Shown piece after piece: positions 19,331 to 29,130 of a DNA stretch of 64,000 nucleotides (its first letter is position 1; the number at the start of each line of letters is the position of its first letter). The translations under genes and the position numbers were made by a program. Under the pieces are notes generated by a model that was given only the letters and a program-made list of their open reading frames with translations, was not told the DNA's origin and ran no database searches. The stretch is from Phlebiopsis flavidoalba (taxonomy: Eukaryota > Basidiomycota > Agaricomycetes > Polyporales > Phanerochaetaceae): contig JAOCPU010000052.1 in assembly GCA_035772785.1 (NCBI GenBank), positions 186,001 to 250,000 on the forward strand. Direction: 5' to 3'.

Positions 19331-21325
19331 TCAAATGACCACAAAGTCATTCCTGTGGCGGTAAACCTCTCTAAAAAGCCTGAGGCTGCCCTTGAGCATG
19401 AGACCAAAGACGAGAAACCCACCAGAAAAATGTCGTGCTACTTTTGGAGCAGGCATACAGCATGGGTTTGCTTGACGATCCTCCATCTCCTCCATCTCCT
19501 CCTCCCTCTTGTTCTTGTTCTCATTCACATCTTCCTTCCTCACGATCTCGCTCTCCGCTCTCCTCTTTCTCAACACACTCTCCTTTCTCAGTCTCTACGC
19601 TGTCGCTCTCCCAGCCGTACTCCCTCTCAGATGTTGACATCTAGCTCTCATACCTATGCTCCTTCAGAGTCATCTGCTAGAGGTACAAAGCGTGTTAACA
19701 ACCGTGCCGCCCTCGCCCGCTGCCTTTCAGAGGGCATTGGCAAGAGAGGACAAGGATAGCAAGCCTGCTACGTACTCCAATGCCCCCTTGAGTACAAGGC
19801 TTTCGCCCCCAAGCCTGCTACGGAGTGTAAACTCAAGTCCTGCATCTCTCTGGAATGTTTCTATGGGTGCCGCAAATCTACCTGCATGTGAGGGTGCGTG
19901 GAAGGGCAAGCTGATACTGAGGGTACGCGTGTGCGTAAACTCTGAAGGAGGCAATGGATATGGGCTTGGAAGTAATTTCCTGGGATTGGAGTGTAAGTAA
20001 AATCTAAACAGAGTGTGCTGTGAAACAACCTAACATCATTTGTAAGCCTGCTACCCAGCAGCTTACCCAATCCGTACACGGACACGCTTACGTAAGCTGT
20101 CCGTTTCCTGTTTCTTCGCTCTCGTCTACGCTCTTGCTAGTCTACCACCACCCCCCGCTCGTACCACTGTACCTGTAGTCACTCTCGTTGTCCAATCGAG
20201 CGTGGTCTCCTAACAACCTCTGTCCGAGCCCGACCACGCGACTGGCGCCAGTATTCTCTGCTCGGCCAGCAGGGTTCCAATCATTCTGAATACTAGCACT
20301 CCAATTCTTCTTGTAGACCAAGAAGGTCGCATTATTGCAGTTTTAGTTGGGCACCCCGCTGACATCCCAGGCCGAGTTCCTTGGCAAGAGACTCTGAATG
20401 ACGCTACTGCAGCTGGTGTAAAAACTGGACCAGGATCTACATTGGAGCAGGAGTGAGGTGTTACCTAAGCCCTCTTGATCTGACGGAACAAATCGTCGTG
20501 GAGCATATCACAGTGTGGATATTGGGCCATCATTTGGTGGTGGACAAACGTTTTTGTGGTTGTTTCAATTCAAGTTTCCTGAAGTCTGATGATTTTGTCT
20601 ACAGCGTCCAATGAACTTTGCACACACGCCTCACAATAAGGCTGTTCTGAAGGAGTACAAGGCTCGGAGCTCAATTGAACGCTTATCCTCCTCATTTGCA
20701 AGTGGTACGTCTTTGTTATAGTATCATTGTGAATTAGTCTGAATGTTTATGTGCGTAGCCTCATTTGCATATTATGCACCAAAGCTTTACCAGCATTACG
20801 CAAAGACAATGACAGGTATCTACAACAATGAGCCAGCTGCTATACTACCTGATCCAGGCTCTGTGTGGCCTTTGCAAACACATAATACCGAAAATGCACA
20901 GTCAGTCTTACACAAACCAACCAAACTGCAATCTTGGGTTTGGGATGTGCGCAATCCAGAGCTTGGGCAAATTTGATCCACACGGAGGTGGTCATCTAAT
21001 CCTCAAGCAGCTGGGTATTGTTGTTGAGTTTCCTCCGGGGCTCAACAATTCTTTTACCCTTTGCAGTCATCACTTATGGAAATACGCCAATAGCATCTCA
21101 CAAAACTTGCACTTCCTTGGTACATTATGCAGCAGGCAGTTTATTTCGTTGGATAGAGCATGAATACCAATCATGGGGAATCACTTCAAAAAAACAGACC
21201 CAGTCCCGCGCAACTGCTGTTTGGCATCAGCGTACTACCATTAGACTTTCCTTTGCTCTGAGTCTTTTTTCTAAAGTAGACGAGCTCATTGATGATCATA
21301 TAAATATTTTTAATAACTGATTTGT
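19331..21325 (+). pseudogene. TET/JBP-type 2OG-Fe(II) dioxygenase relic
   Basis: Recognisable blocks appear in order: PILLVDQEGRIIAVLVGHPA (about 20300-20360), RRGAYHSVDIGPSFGGGQT (20493-20550), NFAHTPHNKAVLKEYKARSS (about 20613-20672), a 54-nt intron (20705-20758), SFAYYAPKLYQHYAKTM, LGKFDPHGGGHLILKQLG (about 20957-21015), VVEFPPGSTILLPFAV (about 21022-21072, after a frame change), NTPI, and HYAAGSLFRWIEH. This matches fungal TET/JBP proteins, which oxidise 5-methylcytosine in DNA using Fe(II) and 2-oxoglutarate. Where the family has HxD the aligned residues are N-Q-P (20915-20923), and the distal His before NTPI is Tyr (TAT 21075-21077); the 2OG-binding Arg block is also lost. It is therefore a dead copy. 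The N-terminal limit (19331) is uncertain. It is convergent with the KDZ gene that starts 35-40 bp away. Confidence 0.75.
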
Positions 21326-21358
21326 CTAGCTTAGCATATACCATTATAGAATCTAATG

Positions 21359-23600
21359 CTACTCTAAGTTTGTTGCCCCCCAATATCCAGGAACCTTGCT
21401 ATCTGCCTTGAGCTTTGCTATAATACAACGATTATGTCGAATAATAAGCTCATCTAGGAAGAAATTAAATCTGTCCACAGTCCATTCTCTACAAATTGTG
21501 TTATAACCCGCAAGCCAAGCATTAGTTTGCTCAGCAATTGAAGAGTTAAAATACCAGCCGCCATCTTCACTTTGCAGCTCAGGATAAGCAGCAGGATTAC
21601 AGTGCTCTTGGCAGAAAGTGTCTGTAATACTGTGCTTTGAAGTGAAATGAAAGACGTCAACCAAAAGTTGGATTTTGAATGCCACCAGGGGTCATTCTGA
21701 ACGCATTTCTTTAGACCACAGTTGTTGTCGAACATAATGTGCTCAGGTTTATGACCCGATGTCTCAAGGTGCATCGCATAAATTCCTGTAAATATATTCA
21801 TAAGTTGATCCAAATACTATTCAGATTGGATAAATTGTCTTGAGCACATACCGCAACAGTGTGTGCAGTGCTTCTGCACCATAAAAGGTAGCACGAGCAA
21901 GTATAACCCCACAGGGAGCCACAATAATCTGCTCATTTGTGTGTTCGTTTTTTTTCAAACTGAGCACGGATGCGGTGGTTTCCAGTATCTAGCTTGTCAG
22001 AACAAACTTCAGAGCTGGTATATTCTGCAAGAATCTTGCCCTGGTCCTCAAGCAGGAACTCTACCTCTGCTAATTCCAAACTCTCCAGGTCCTCTGAATC
22101 TCCGCCAGTGGGTGCAGAAATAGCGGTTCCAGCTTTGCGTGCACGTTTCTAAGTGAGAATGCAGAGTAAACCGAGATTTTCCGCGGGCTGTGTGGTGTTT
22201 CCAAATCTCTTGATGTGTAGGGTCATTGCATGAAAGTCCACCATTAAACACTAGGCTTTCTTCACAGCCAACAATAGAGCAGATGTGATTACGTTCTTGA
22301 TGTTCGGAGCAAAAGCAATGTTGTTGGTTGGATAACAGAGTGTGGCAATTGTGTACACCACAGCAAGGATGACCAATGGTGGCGCCATCCACGACAACAC
22401 AAGAAACCTTGGCTAGATTATATATAAATAAGTTTCCACAAGATTACACTGGTAGATAGAAACGTACACAGAATGTTATCATTTTTCTGTTGGCTCATAC
22501 CATTTGGTGCAAACATCACAGAAGTGCAAGGACTCTGGCTGTCCTTCGACTTGTAACCAAGCATTACATTCTTATACGGCGCGGCGCAAACATTGGTCTT
22601 GATGTCTGCTATCAGGTACTTCAAGAGTAACTGAGCAAGAGTGTGAGTCTTCAAGCAGGCTGATAATCGTAAAGGGGCCCCAAATATGCTCAATACGAAG
22701 TTTTGAGCCAAACTGCCACTTATAGCCATGCTGTACTGTACAATTAAAAGGAGCTGTTATAGCCAAATCTTCATATGCAGCAGCACAACCAGAAGCTGAG
22801 GTCCTAATTTTTTGACAAAAGTTAGTACTATTTTGAGCTCTAATTATAATATATAATAAAACTGCACACACATACCATGATATTCCCATAAGGGTAATAA
22901 AAATGATTCACCAAACACCTTTCGATAAACTGGTGTTTTTCCAACTTGTATGGCTTCAGGAATATTCCGATAATAATATCTTTGACTACGTCACGGTTGT
23001 ACGTAGAAAATTATGATGGAAATTGGTTTTACATGCTAATAATGAGGGTTGAATTGGCATCTTGGAAACAGTAAGTTAATAATAAACTCACTGGTGCATG
23101 TTAAGTGAACATGATAAGCTGGTAGGGTGCCTTTGGATAAGGAGATAGACTACAGCCTGTTGATGACGCGCGCTTCAGAGGTGTAGAGTTGCGGCAATTA
23201 TTGAATGTGCAATATAAAAAAGGAGGATAAAAACAGTTGAGGCTATATTCAATAGGAAGAAATTATAAGCTAATAAGCTACGGATTAGTCTGAATTACGT
23301 ACTCAATCCCTTTTGTGATGCTGAGGCTCCCGAAAGTGTTTTTTGGGATTTTGGCGTAATTCTTCAACATAATCATCACTCCAAACCATCTCGCGCAAAA
23401 CCGCCCAGCACTCCTGAATCAGATACAGCTCTATATTTGAGCAACTGGCCAAGGTATGCTTGAATGGCAGGAGGAAGAAAAGCCGGAGGAAAAGCTGGAT
23501 TATGCTTGGTATGTTGTGTTAAGTAGAATTCATTCTTGAGTAAAGTGGCATGCATAATAAACTTCCAAATTTGACTTAGTGAGAGCTTGCTCACGGAGCA
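21359..23600 (-). pseudogene. KDZ transposase with CxC5/CxC6 clusters, decayed
   Basis: Read leftward: LSLSQIWKFIMHATLLKNEF (near 23580-23520), QECWAVLREMVWSDDYVEEL (about 23415-23356), IEHIWGPFTIISLLED and VEGQPESLHFCDVCTKW (about 22690-22500). Then VDGATIGHPCCGVHNCHT, FCSEHQERNHICSIVGC, CNDPTHQEIWKHHTARGKSR (22395-22165), NEQIIVAPCGVILARATFYG (about 21940-21880), MFDNNCGLKK, VDVFHFTSKHS and NSSIAEQTNAW. The Cys/His cluster is that of CxC5/CxC6-KDZ proteins. The D of FDNNC, the D of VDVFHF and the E of IAEQTN are the likely nuclease triad. Frameshifts near 23420 and 21690 and a TAA near 22572 inactivate it. Short GT-AG introns remain visible. The 3' end lies tail-to-tail with the TET/JBP relic, suggesting one composite element. 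Confidence 0.85.
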
Positions 23601-23783
23601 TCCCCGATAAGGCTGAAGTGCAACCCGACTGGGTTACAACCCAATTTGGATGCTTACATAATCACACATCGACCTTCCACGAACCTTGTTTTTTACTCAG
23701 ATTTTTTCTTTAGTTCTTTCATGTACCGCTCTCTGAGAACCGTCGCACAACAGAGCTTGTACTAGTTTTGTTGCGCGACGCGT

Positions 23784-24332
23784 GTGCCGATGCTCTTCCC
23801 CCTCCGCTTAGTGTTGCCTGCCCCGACACGGCGGGCTTCCAGAAGCTTGACGAGCAGCTGGCTGAAGTTATCTATTGGCCAAGGTATACAGTATTTAGAG
23901 CTGAGGTTATGTAAAAGAACTATTGAATTCAGAGCGACAGCAACGAATACAGCAGCTGTCCACAGTAAGGTTAAGGTAGTGACGCGGATGATGCGTAGTG
24001 TGACATGTCACGCCTGGAACAGTCGGAAGGCGCAGACGGCGTGGAAGGGACAAAAAGTCCCGCCTCCGGACGTTCTTGGGACAAGGGAGATAAAGCCCAA
24101 CCAAACCGCCTGCCTTTTTTGGGAGGATACACGTGAATTCCCGACAAAACGGCGCGCACACGAGCAAATTATCAAAGCGTGCAATGATGTCATTGTGTCT
24201 TCGGTGTCAGCGTGCACCATCGCTGTATGTCTAAGTCCTTCAGCCCGCCGTCTGCGTTCTGCTGGTCTGCTCATCGCGATCACTAGCCGTCTTTGTATAC
24301 AAGTAAATACATTGAGTAGAAGTGGTCTATGA
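23784..24332 (+). CDS. hypothetical protein
   Basis: A 182-codon forward frame is open from MLFPLRLVLP to LSRSGL and includes the protein-like stretches KAQTAWKGQKVPPPDVLGTR and TREFPTKRRAHEQIIKACND. The upstream part reads better in another frame (ACPDTAGFQKLDEQLAEVIY then WPR before a GTATAC donor near 23882), so the true gene probably splices there and this start codon is doubtful. Downstream, QYHSDVDAVSDQLVDACVRI (about 24465-24525) may be a further exon ending before GTGTGA near 24580. The family is not recognised. It starts about 180 bp beyond the KDZ gene and points away from it. Confidence 0.4.
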   Translation: MPMLFPLRLVLPAPTRRASRSLTSSWLKLSIGQGIQYLELRLCKRTIEFRATATNTAAVHSKVKVVTRMMRSVTCHAWNSRKAQTAWKGQKVPPPDVLGTREIKPNQTACLFWEDTREFPTKRRAHEQIIKACNDVIVSSVSACTIAVCLSPSARRLRSAGLLIAITSRLCIQVNTLSRSGL

Positions 24333-24639
24333 TGCTCATTGAGGGTTGCCACTCTAGAATCGTGGGCAAGTAGCATATATGTGTGTGAATACACAGAGTA
24401 TTTTTCGGTACTATCACTGCAACTGCATCGAGGGGGCATGCCCTGACTGATGTGTTTAGGCGTGACTCGACAATACCACTCTGATGTAGACGCGGTGTCT
24501 GATCAGCTCGTCGATGCTTGTGTTAGAATAGATGCATGCAGTGGTGCAATACAGGAGCATGAATTGACATTCTGGATGCAGGTGTGATTAGAAAGTAGTG
24601 TTTTAGGGTCTGGTGTCTCAGTAAAGCCTAGCACAAGTG

Positions 24640-25085
24640 TGTGAGTCACTCATGAGTACTTTTTGAGTAGACTCATTGAAAAACCCATGAGTTTTGGGAT
24701 CCATGAGTCTGAGTCACTCATGGCTATGAGTCAGTGGTGGAATTGAGTCAAGGGTTGAAGAAAATAAAAACTCATGGGTAATAAGTTATATTGCTGTACC
24801 TTAGTTGTATATATTCATAATGCATAAAGAGGCTATAAGTCAGGATTGTAGAAATATATAAAGGATGTTTCACACTTTATATATGACAGCATGGCCTTTT
24901 AATATATCACTTTTAGTGAGTAGACCTGTAGCCCAGACTTATAAGACTCAGATCATGGGTTATAGGTGATCTGTTGGGCAGGAACTCATGTGGATCTGAG
25001 TTAGGCCTTTAAAAAGCTATTGACTCATGGGTATAGATCTGAGTCAAACTCATGAGTTAACTCATGCTGAGTTTTAGATCTCAGG
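24640..25085. repeat. cluster of CTCATGAGT/GAGTC palindromic motifs
   Basis: Many copies of ACTCATGAGT, GAGTCACTCATG, CATGAGT and TCTGAGTC in both orientations are packed at 24640-24780 and 24950-25080, with AT-rich sequence between. Dense short palindromes of this kind are usual in the subterminal regions of hAT elements. A non-autonomous hAT copy is a reasonable reading, but no terminal repeats or target duplication were identified. Confidence 0.6.
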
Positions 25086-25094
25086 ATTTCCGCC

Positions 25095-25270
25095 TTAGGA
25101 CCGGAACTCAGACTGAGACTGGACTGCCTAGGATCGCTTGCCAGTCCTGGTCCAAGGTAGTCCAGTCACAGTCTAGGTCCTAGTCCTGTCTAATGTGTCT
25201 GATTGGACTAAGACCGGCAAGACTGGTCCTTGACATGGTCATGGACTCGGGTCCTTATTCAGCTACCTGG
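25095..25270. repeat. cluster of AGTCC/GGACT motifs
   Basis: Repeated AGTCCTGGTCC, GGACTAAGACCGG, TCCAGTCACAGTC and similar segments in both orientations adjoin the CATGAG cluster. A comparable GGACC/ACCAG-rich cluster occurs at about 26940-27190, so the two may be the ends or copies of one hAT-like element. Confidence 0.5.
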
Positions 25271-25409
25271 AACTGCTTATAACATGGCATAACCAGCTTT
25301 TCCTGAGTAGAAAGACCTCCTTTCTGATGACTTGGGGCCTTTTAAAACACAAATTTCACATGTTGTAGGATTATTGATATGTATTACCATTGGGCCACTC
25401 TTCTACATA

Positions 25410-25826
25410 CTGTAGTTTTTTGACCAAAGCGGACATCATGCATCACAGGGACCCCCTCGGGGCACCAATCTGTGCACAGTGTTACAGATCACAAAGGGTG
25501 CTGGTCCAGATATGACACTCCCTTTTTGGTGCACATTCAATTTTTGGGCGCCTGCGGCTCAGTGAAAGAAGAAATGCATGAAATATACAATGCTTGTTAA
25601 CGAAAGCAAACAGACGGCTCGTTTTTTTGACATTTGTGATGCGGGGTAAACCTACAAATCGTACATGAAATTGCCATTTTGGGAGTGCAAAACTCGTCAC
25701 GTTTTGGTACACAGTCTGGTCACTGTCACACGGGGGTCACACCTTTCCGCTGGGACGGTCCGTCCGCTTCAGTTCGTTTGCATCACGGTCACACCCTTGT
25801 CTGCTTTGGTCAACAAAAAACTACAA
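25410..25826. mobile_element. ~417-bp MITE with TGTAGTTTTTTG inverted ends
   Basis: The left end TGTAGTTTTTTGACCAAAGC (25411-25430) is mirrored at the right end, whose reverse complement reads TGTAGTTTTTTGTTGACCAA. TA lies next to both ends (25408-25409 and 25827-25828), consistent with the TA duplication of Tc1/mariner-type elements. No transposase is present. Some minus-strand frames inside are short and featureless. Confidence 0.65.
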
Positions 25827-25828
25827 TA

Positions 25829-26939
25829 ACTAAGCTGCTTATAAGATATGATGCCAGTTCTCTTTTGTCTATCATTATAGCTGATACATATGCCTGCTGT
25901 CATGTTATAATTGTATATGTCCATGTACTAATAGTATGCTGGTCCACATTGTACAATAATTCACCGCCGCGCAATAAATTTGGAGTTCCGCTATAATAAA
26001 AATTGAGATGATATAGGCCCGACGTGTGTACCTTCTCGATTTTTTTTTTGGTGATTCGGTAGTAAGTAGACTGAGGCACTTACCAGTGATATGTAGACTG
26101 TGTGCTATCACTTAAATACGAGCGGCGACGATACGTATAGGCTCAGAAATGGCTTGGAGGCTCTTGGAGTGGGACAAGCGAAAGGCCATTCAAATAGCAC
26201 GCTAGGCATAAAGCTTAGACATCACACCGAACCTCTTGTCCGCAACTTTAATGGGGTAAAAAAGGATAAACTGTACCAGTACTCGTACCGGCTGTACCGG
26301 GTTTCGGGGGATCATAACGGTCTTCTCAGAAATGTGAGTATTGGCAGTGATTTCATTGACAGCAGGTTTGAGAGCTCACTGAGGGCACAAGGTAGCGAGT
26401 ACTTATTGCACCCTTCTGGAAGTAGGTGCCTAACTCCGACATTCCTTGTGTTGACATGGTTTTATGGGTTCGGTACAAGGTACATTGGAGGAATAACAAT
26501 ACACATTATAGGATGCTATATCCCCATCTAGTGAGAAGACTTTCTTCAATCTTGAGTGGCCCGGACGACATAATCTTTGGCCTTGGAGCTGAGTCTGCGG
26601 CGCCTTGGCCATTGACAGTCCCCATGGACTCTTAGATGCCTTGTGCATGTCCTCAAAAGACCGGTGTCGCACCCACATGCTTGTGGAACATGTCTGATAT
26701 GTCAGACCAGTCTCAAGCTCTAGGTCAAAGTGGACTAGGCGCATAGAGATTCACAAAGATATGACTTTGTTACCCATGTGTATTTGCGGTGGTCGACGGC
26801 TTCTAGATATTTATTGGCGCAGGGGATCATTTTTGGTACATAATTGCGACACGTCATATAATAGCAATTCTTTTGAGGGAAAAAACAACATCTCTTTTGT
26901 ATGCTTGCAAACAGTGAGATACCCTGGTGGATGGTAACA
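25829..26939. other. no supported gene; one unassigned open frame
   Basis: A 143-codon plus-strand frame at 26100-26531 (with LYQYSYRLYRVSGDHNGLLR) has no recognisable domain and lies among dense stops; I do not call it a gene. The rest is AT-rich without visible structure. Confidence 0.35.
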
Positions 26940-27190
26940 AAGAATCATGGTCTGAAACCAGGCCACAGATCCAGATCTGGGACGACACAGCAGTTTCTAT
27001 AGACCAGTCTCGAACCAGTGCAGAACTGCTCCGTTATCTAAGGACCATATAAGGACCAGGACTGCAGTTTTGGTCCGGTCCTGAGCATGTTCATAGCTGG
27101 TCCCAGTGCACAGGCAAGGCAATCTTGACTCTCAGTCGCTGGGTCCTAGCAAAATGGGTCAAAAGGACCGGGGACTGGATCAGACTCTAA
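26940..27190. repeat. cluster of GGACC/ACCAG motifs
   Basis: Segments such as CTGAAACCAGG, GACCAGTCTCGAACCAG, AAGGACCAGGACTG, TTTTGGTCCGGTCC and GGACCGGGGACTGG recur in both orientations. It resembles the 25095-25270 cluster and the hAT subterminal regions near 56.15 and 59.5 kb. Confidence 0.45.
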
Positions 27191-27489
27191 GAAACACTAA
27201 TTACAAGTATTTGAGCCCGAATTGACTAGCATGGACTGGAATCAGCATCCACAACGTGTATATCAAACATCTGTCTAGCCGGGCTTCCCATTAGGCATGA
27301 GTAGAGATACTACAGCTGTGCTAAGACATGTGCCTGGAGTCTGAGGATTTTCTTCGCTCATATTGCACACTCACTCATCTGCACGCACTTCAAGGACTGT
27401 CGTCAATTTGTTTAACTTCTCTAGACTGCACACTTGTGCTGTCATCCACTATCCCCGTCTCTGCTGCAGTTCATAACACTCAATCCATC

Positions 27490-27935
27490 ACCGTTGGCAT
27501 CATACAATGAATTTTGAGAATGTAAAGCTGAAGTGGACTAAGCAGAATAAGGTGCATTGGCTAGCCATTCTACTCTTACATGCACTAATGTTGCCCTGGA
27601 TTTGGATAGTATGGGTACCAGCAACAGCTTGAGCCATGCTGGTGTGAGGAGTGTAAAGGAGCACATCCATCAGTATTTTGACAAGGCATCTGACATTGCC
27701 TAATACGTCTGAAGCATCTTGATGGTCTGATGTAGAATGGGCGCCAACGCCTTCAGAGCGAACTCAGAGCTCTTAGTACAAAATCCAGATGAAGTGTTGT
27801 ATTTTCAGAGTCTGTCACAGATGCTTCAATAGCATGAGAATTATTTGCACTCAACAACCAGCACCTAAGACTTCAACGCAACAAGCTTGGGATGCACTCA
27901 GTGCTCTTTTTGTCTGCGTCTGCTTGGTTGATATT
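27490..27935 (+). pseudogene. unrecognised coding relic beside mariner-like element
   Basis: Forward fragments KLKWTKQNKVHWLAILLLHA, VRSVKEHIHQYFDKASDIA and NAFRANSELLVQNPDEVLYF follow one another with stops between them, ending just before the 27939 element. The texture is that of a decayed gene, but the family is not recognised. The sequence resuming beyond the element at 28850 is not obviously the same gene. Confidence 0.3.
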
Positions 27936-27938
27936 CTA

Positions 27939-28846
27939 CAGTGACTGACAAAAGTGTGTCACATTTAGATATTAAGCACTCATCAAAGAATTTTGAGTAA
28001 GATATTCATAAAAAAGAGCTGTTGCATAACTATAATAAGGATTGTATAGAATAGCATGGAGGGTTTTTCTTTGAGATATATACACACATATACCATAAGT
28101 AGTAATAGCCATTGGACAATGAGCAAAATGTACTAAATTTGCTCTTACTCAGATATTCTTTTATTAGACAGCAATAAAAATGTTGGTTTTGCATTTAAAA
28201 ACTAATATTGAAAAATACCTTAATATCATCTCTATACTGTATATATGGTACATTAAAGCTTACCATAGCTAGCTACATATTATAGCCACAATCATTTAGA
28301 GCCAGCAAGGTCAAAATGGAATTTTAGTTCTCACCTGCCACACTTGACAATAGAAAGTAACCTGCCCCCTTTTTTCCACCACACATTCTGTGTTCAATTT
28401 CTTATAGCTGACGGCAACAAAAATCAGATATTACTACATACTCTATTACAGCTAATATATAATTTCAATGGTATTTCACATATAGCTGCGACAGAAAGAT
28501 CAATATTCATTCACTAATGATTCATCATCAATACATACTATGCATGCTTTTTATACAATTACCCATTTAATCAAGCTATTTTATCAATAGTATATATAAT
28601 GCATATCTTTTTCTTTGTTGGTGTAATAAAGGAATCTTTCATCAGTGCAGTTTTAATACTATTTGTTTATTATACAATCATAGCTGCCATATATGGTATA
28701 TATTGCCCGGAGTATTGAAAATGATGTTCATTATCATAGTATCCCACAAAAAGAATTGCTTTCAGTAGTTGCGCTATGAATATCTTAAAATATATTCTTT
28801 AAAAATGCTGAATATCCAAGTGTGACACATTTTTTGTCAGCCACTG
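27939..28846. mobile_element. 908-bp mariner-like non-autonomous element, copy 1
   Basis: The left end CAGTGACTGACAAAAGTGTG and the reverse complement of the right end CAGTGGCTGACAAAAAATGT are inverted over about 40 bp, and TA flanks both sides (27937-27938, 28847-28848). CAGTG ends with a TA duplication are characteristic of Tc1/mariner. The interior is AT-rich with no open frame of useful length. A homologous copy lies at 60454-61315 with collinear internal sequence. Confidence 0.85.
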
Positions 28847-28949
28847 TATATATGGTCTTAAAGGGCATTTTTCGGTCGCTGTTGTTTGTTCTCTACCTTT
28901 CATCATCTCACTCGCCATCTTCAACTCCTTGCTCACCATGGCGTCCTCG

Positions 28950-29130
28950 CTAAAGCTCTTCACAAGGTCCACCCGCAGGTCAACCCGTATCTGCACCTGC
29001 GGGTTTTCCAATTCACAAAAAAGGCAACCATTGCTGCCGGACCACAGGTGATGCTGCACAGGTAACCTGTACCAACAGGTCATGGTATCTATTGCCATAG
29101 GTTACCTGATAGGTAAACTGGTCGCATATT
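28950..29130. repeat. ACCTGCGGGT hairpin and AGGT/ACCT motif cluster
   Basis: ACCCGCAGGT (28971-28980) and ACCTGCGGGT (28995-29004) form a perfect 10-bp inverted repeat with a 14-nt loop. Further CAGGTAACCTG, ACAGGT and AGGTTACCTG segments follow to 29120. This is another motif-specific palindrome cluster of hAT subterminal style. Confidence 0.6.
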
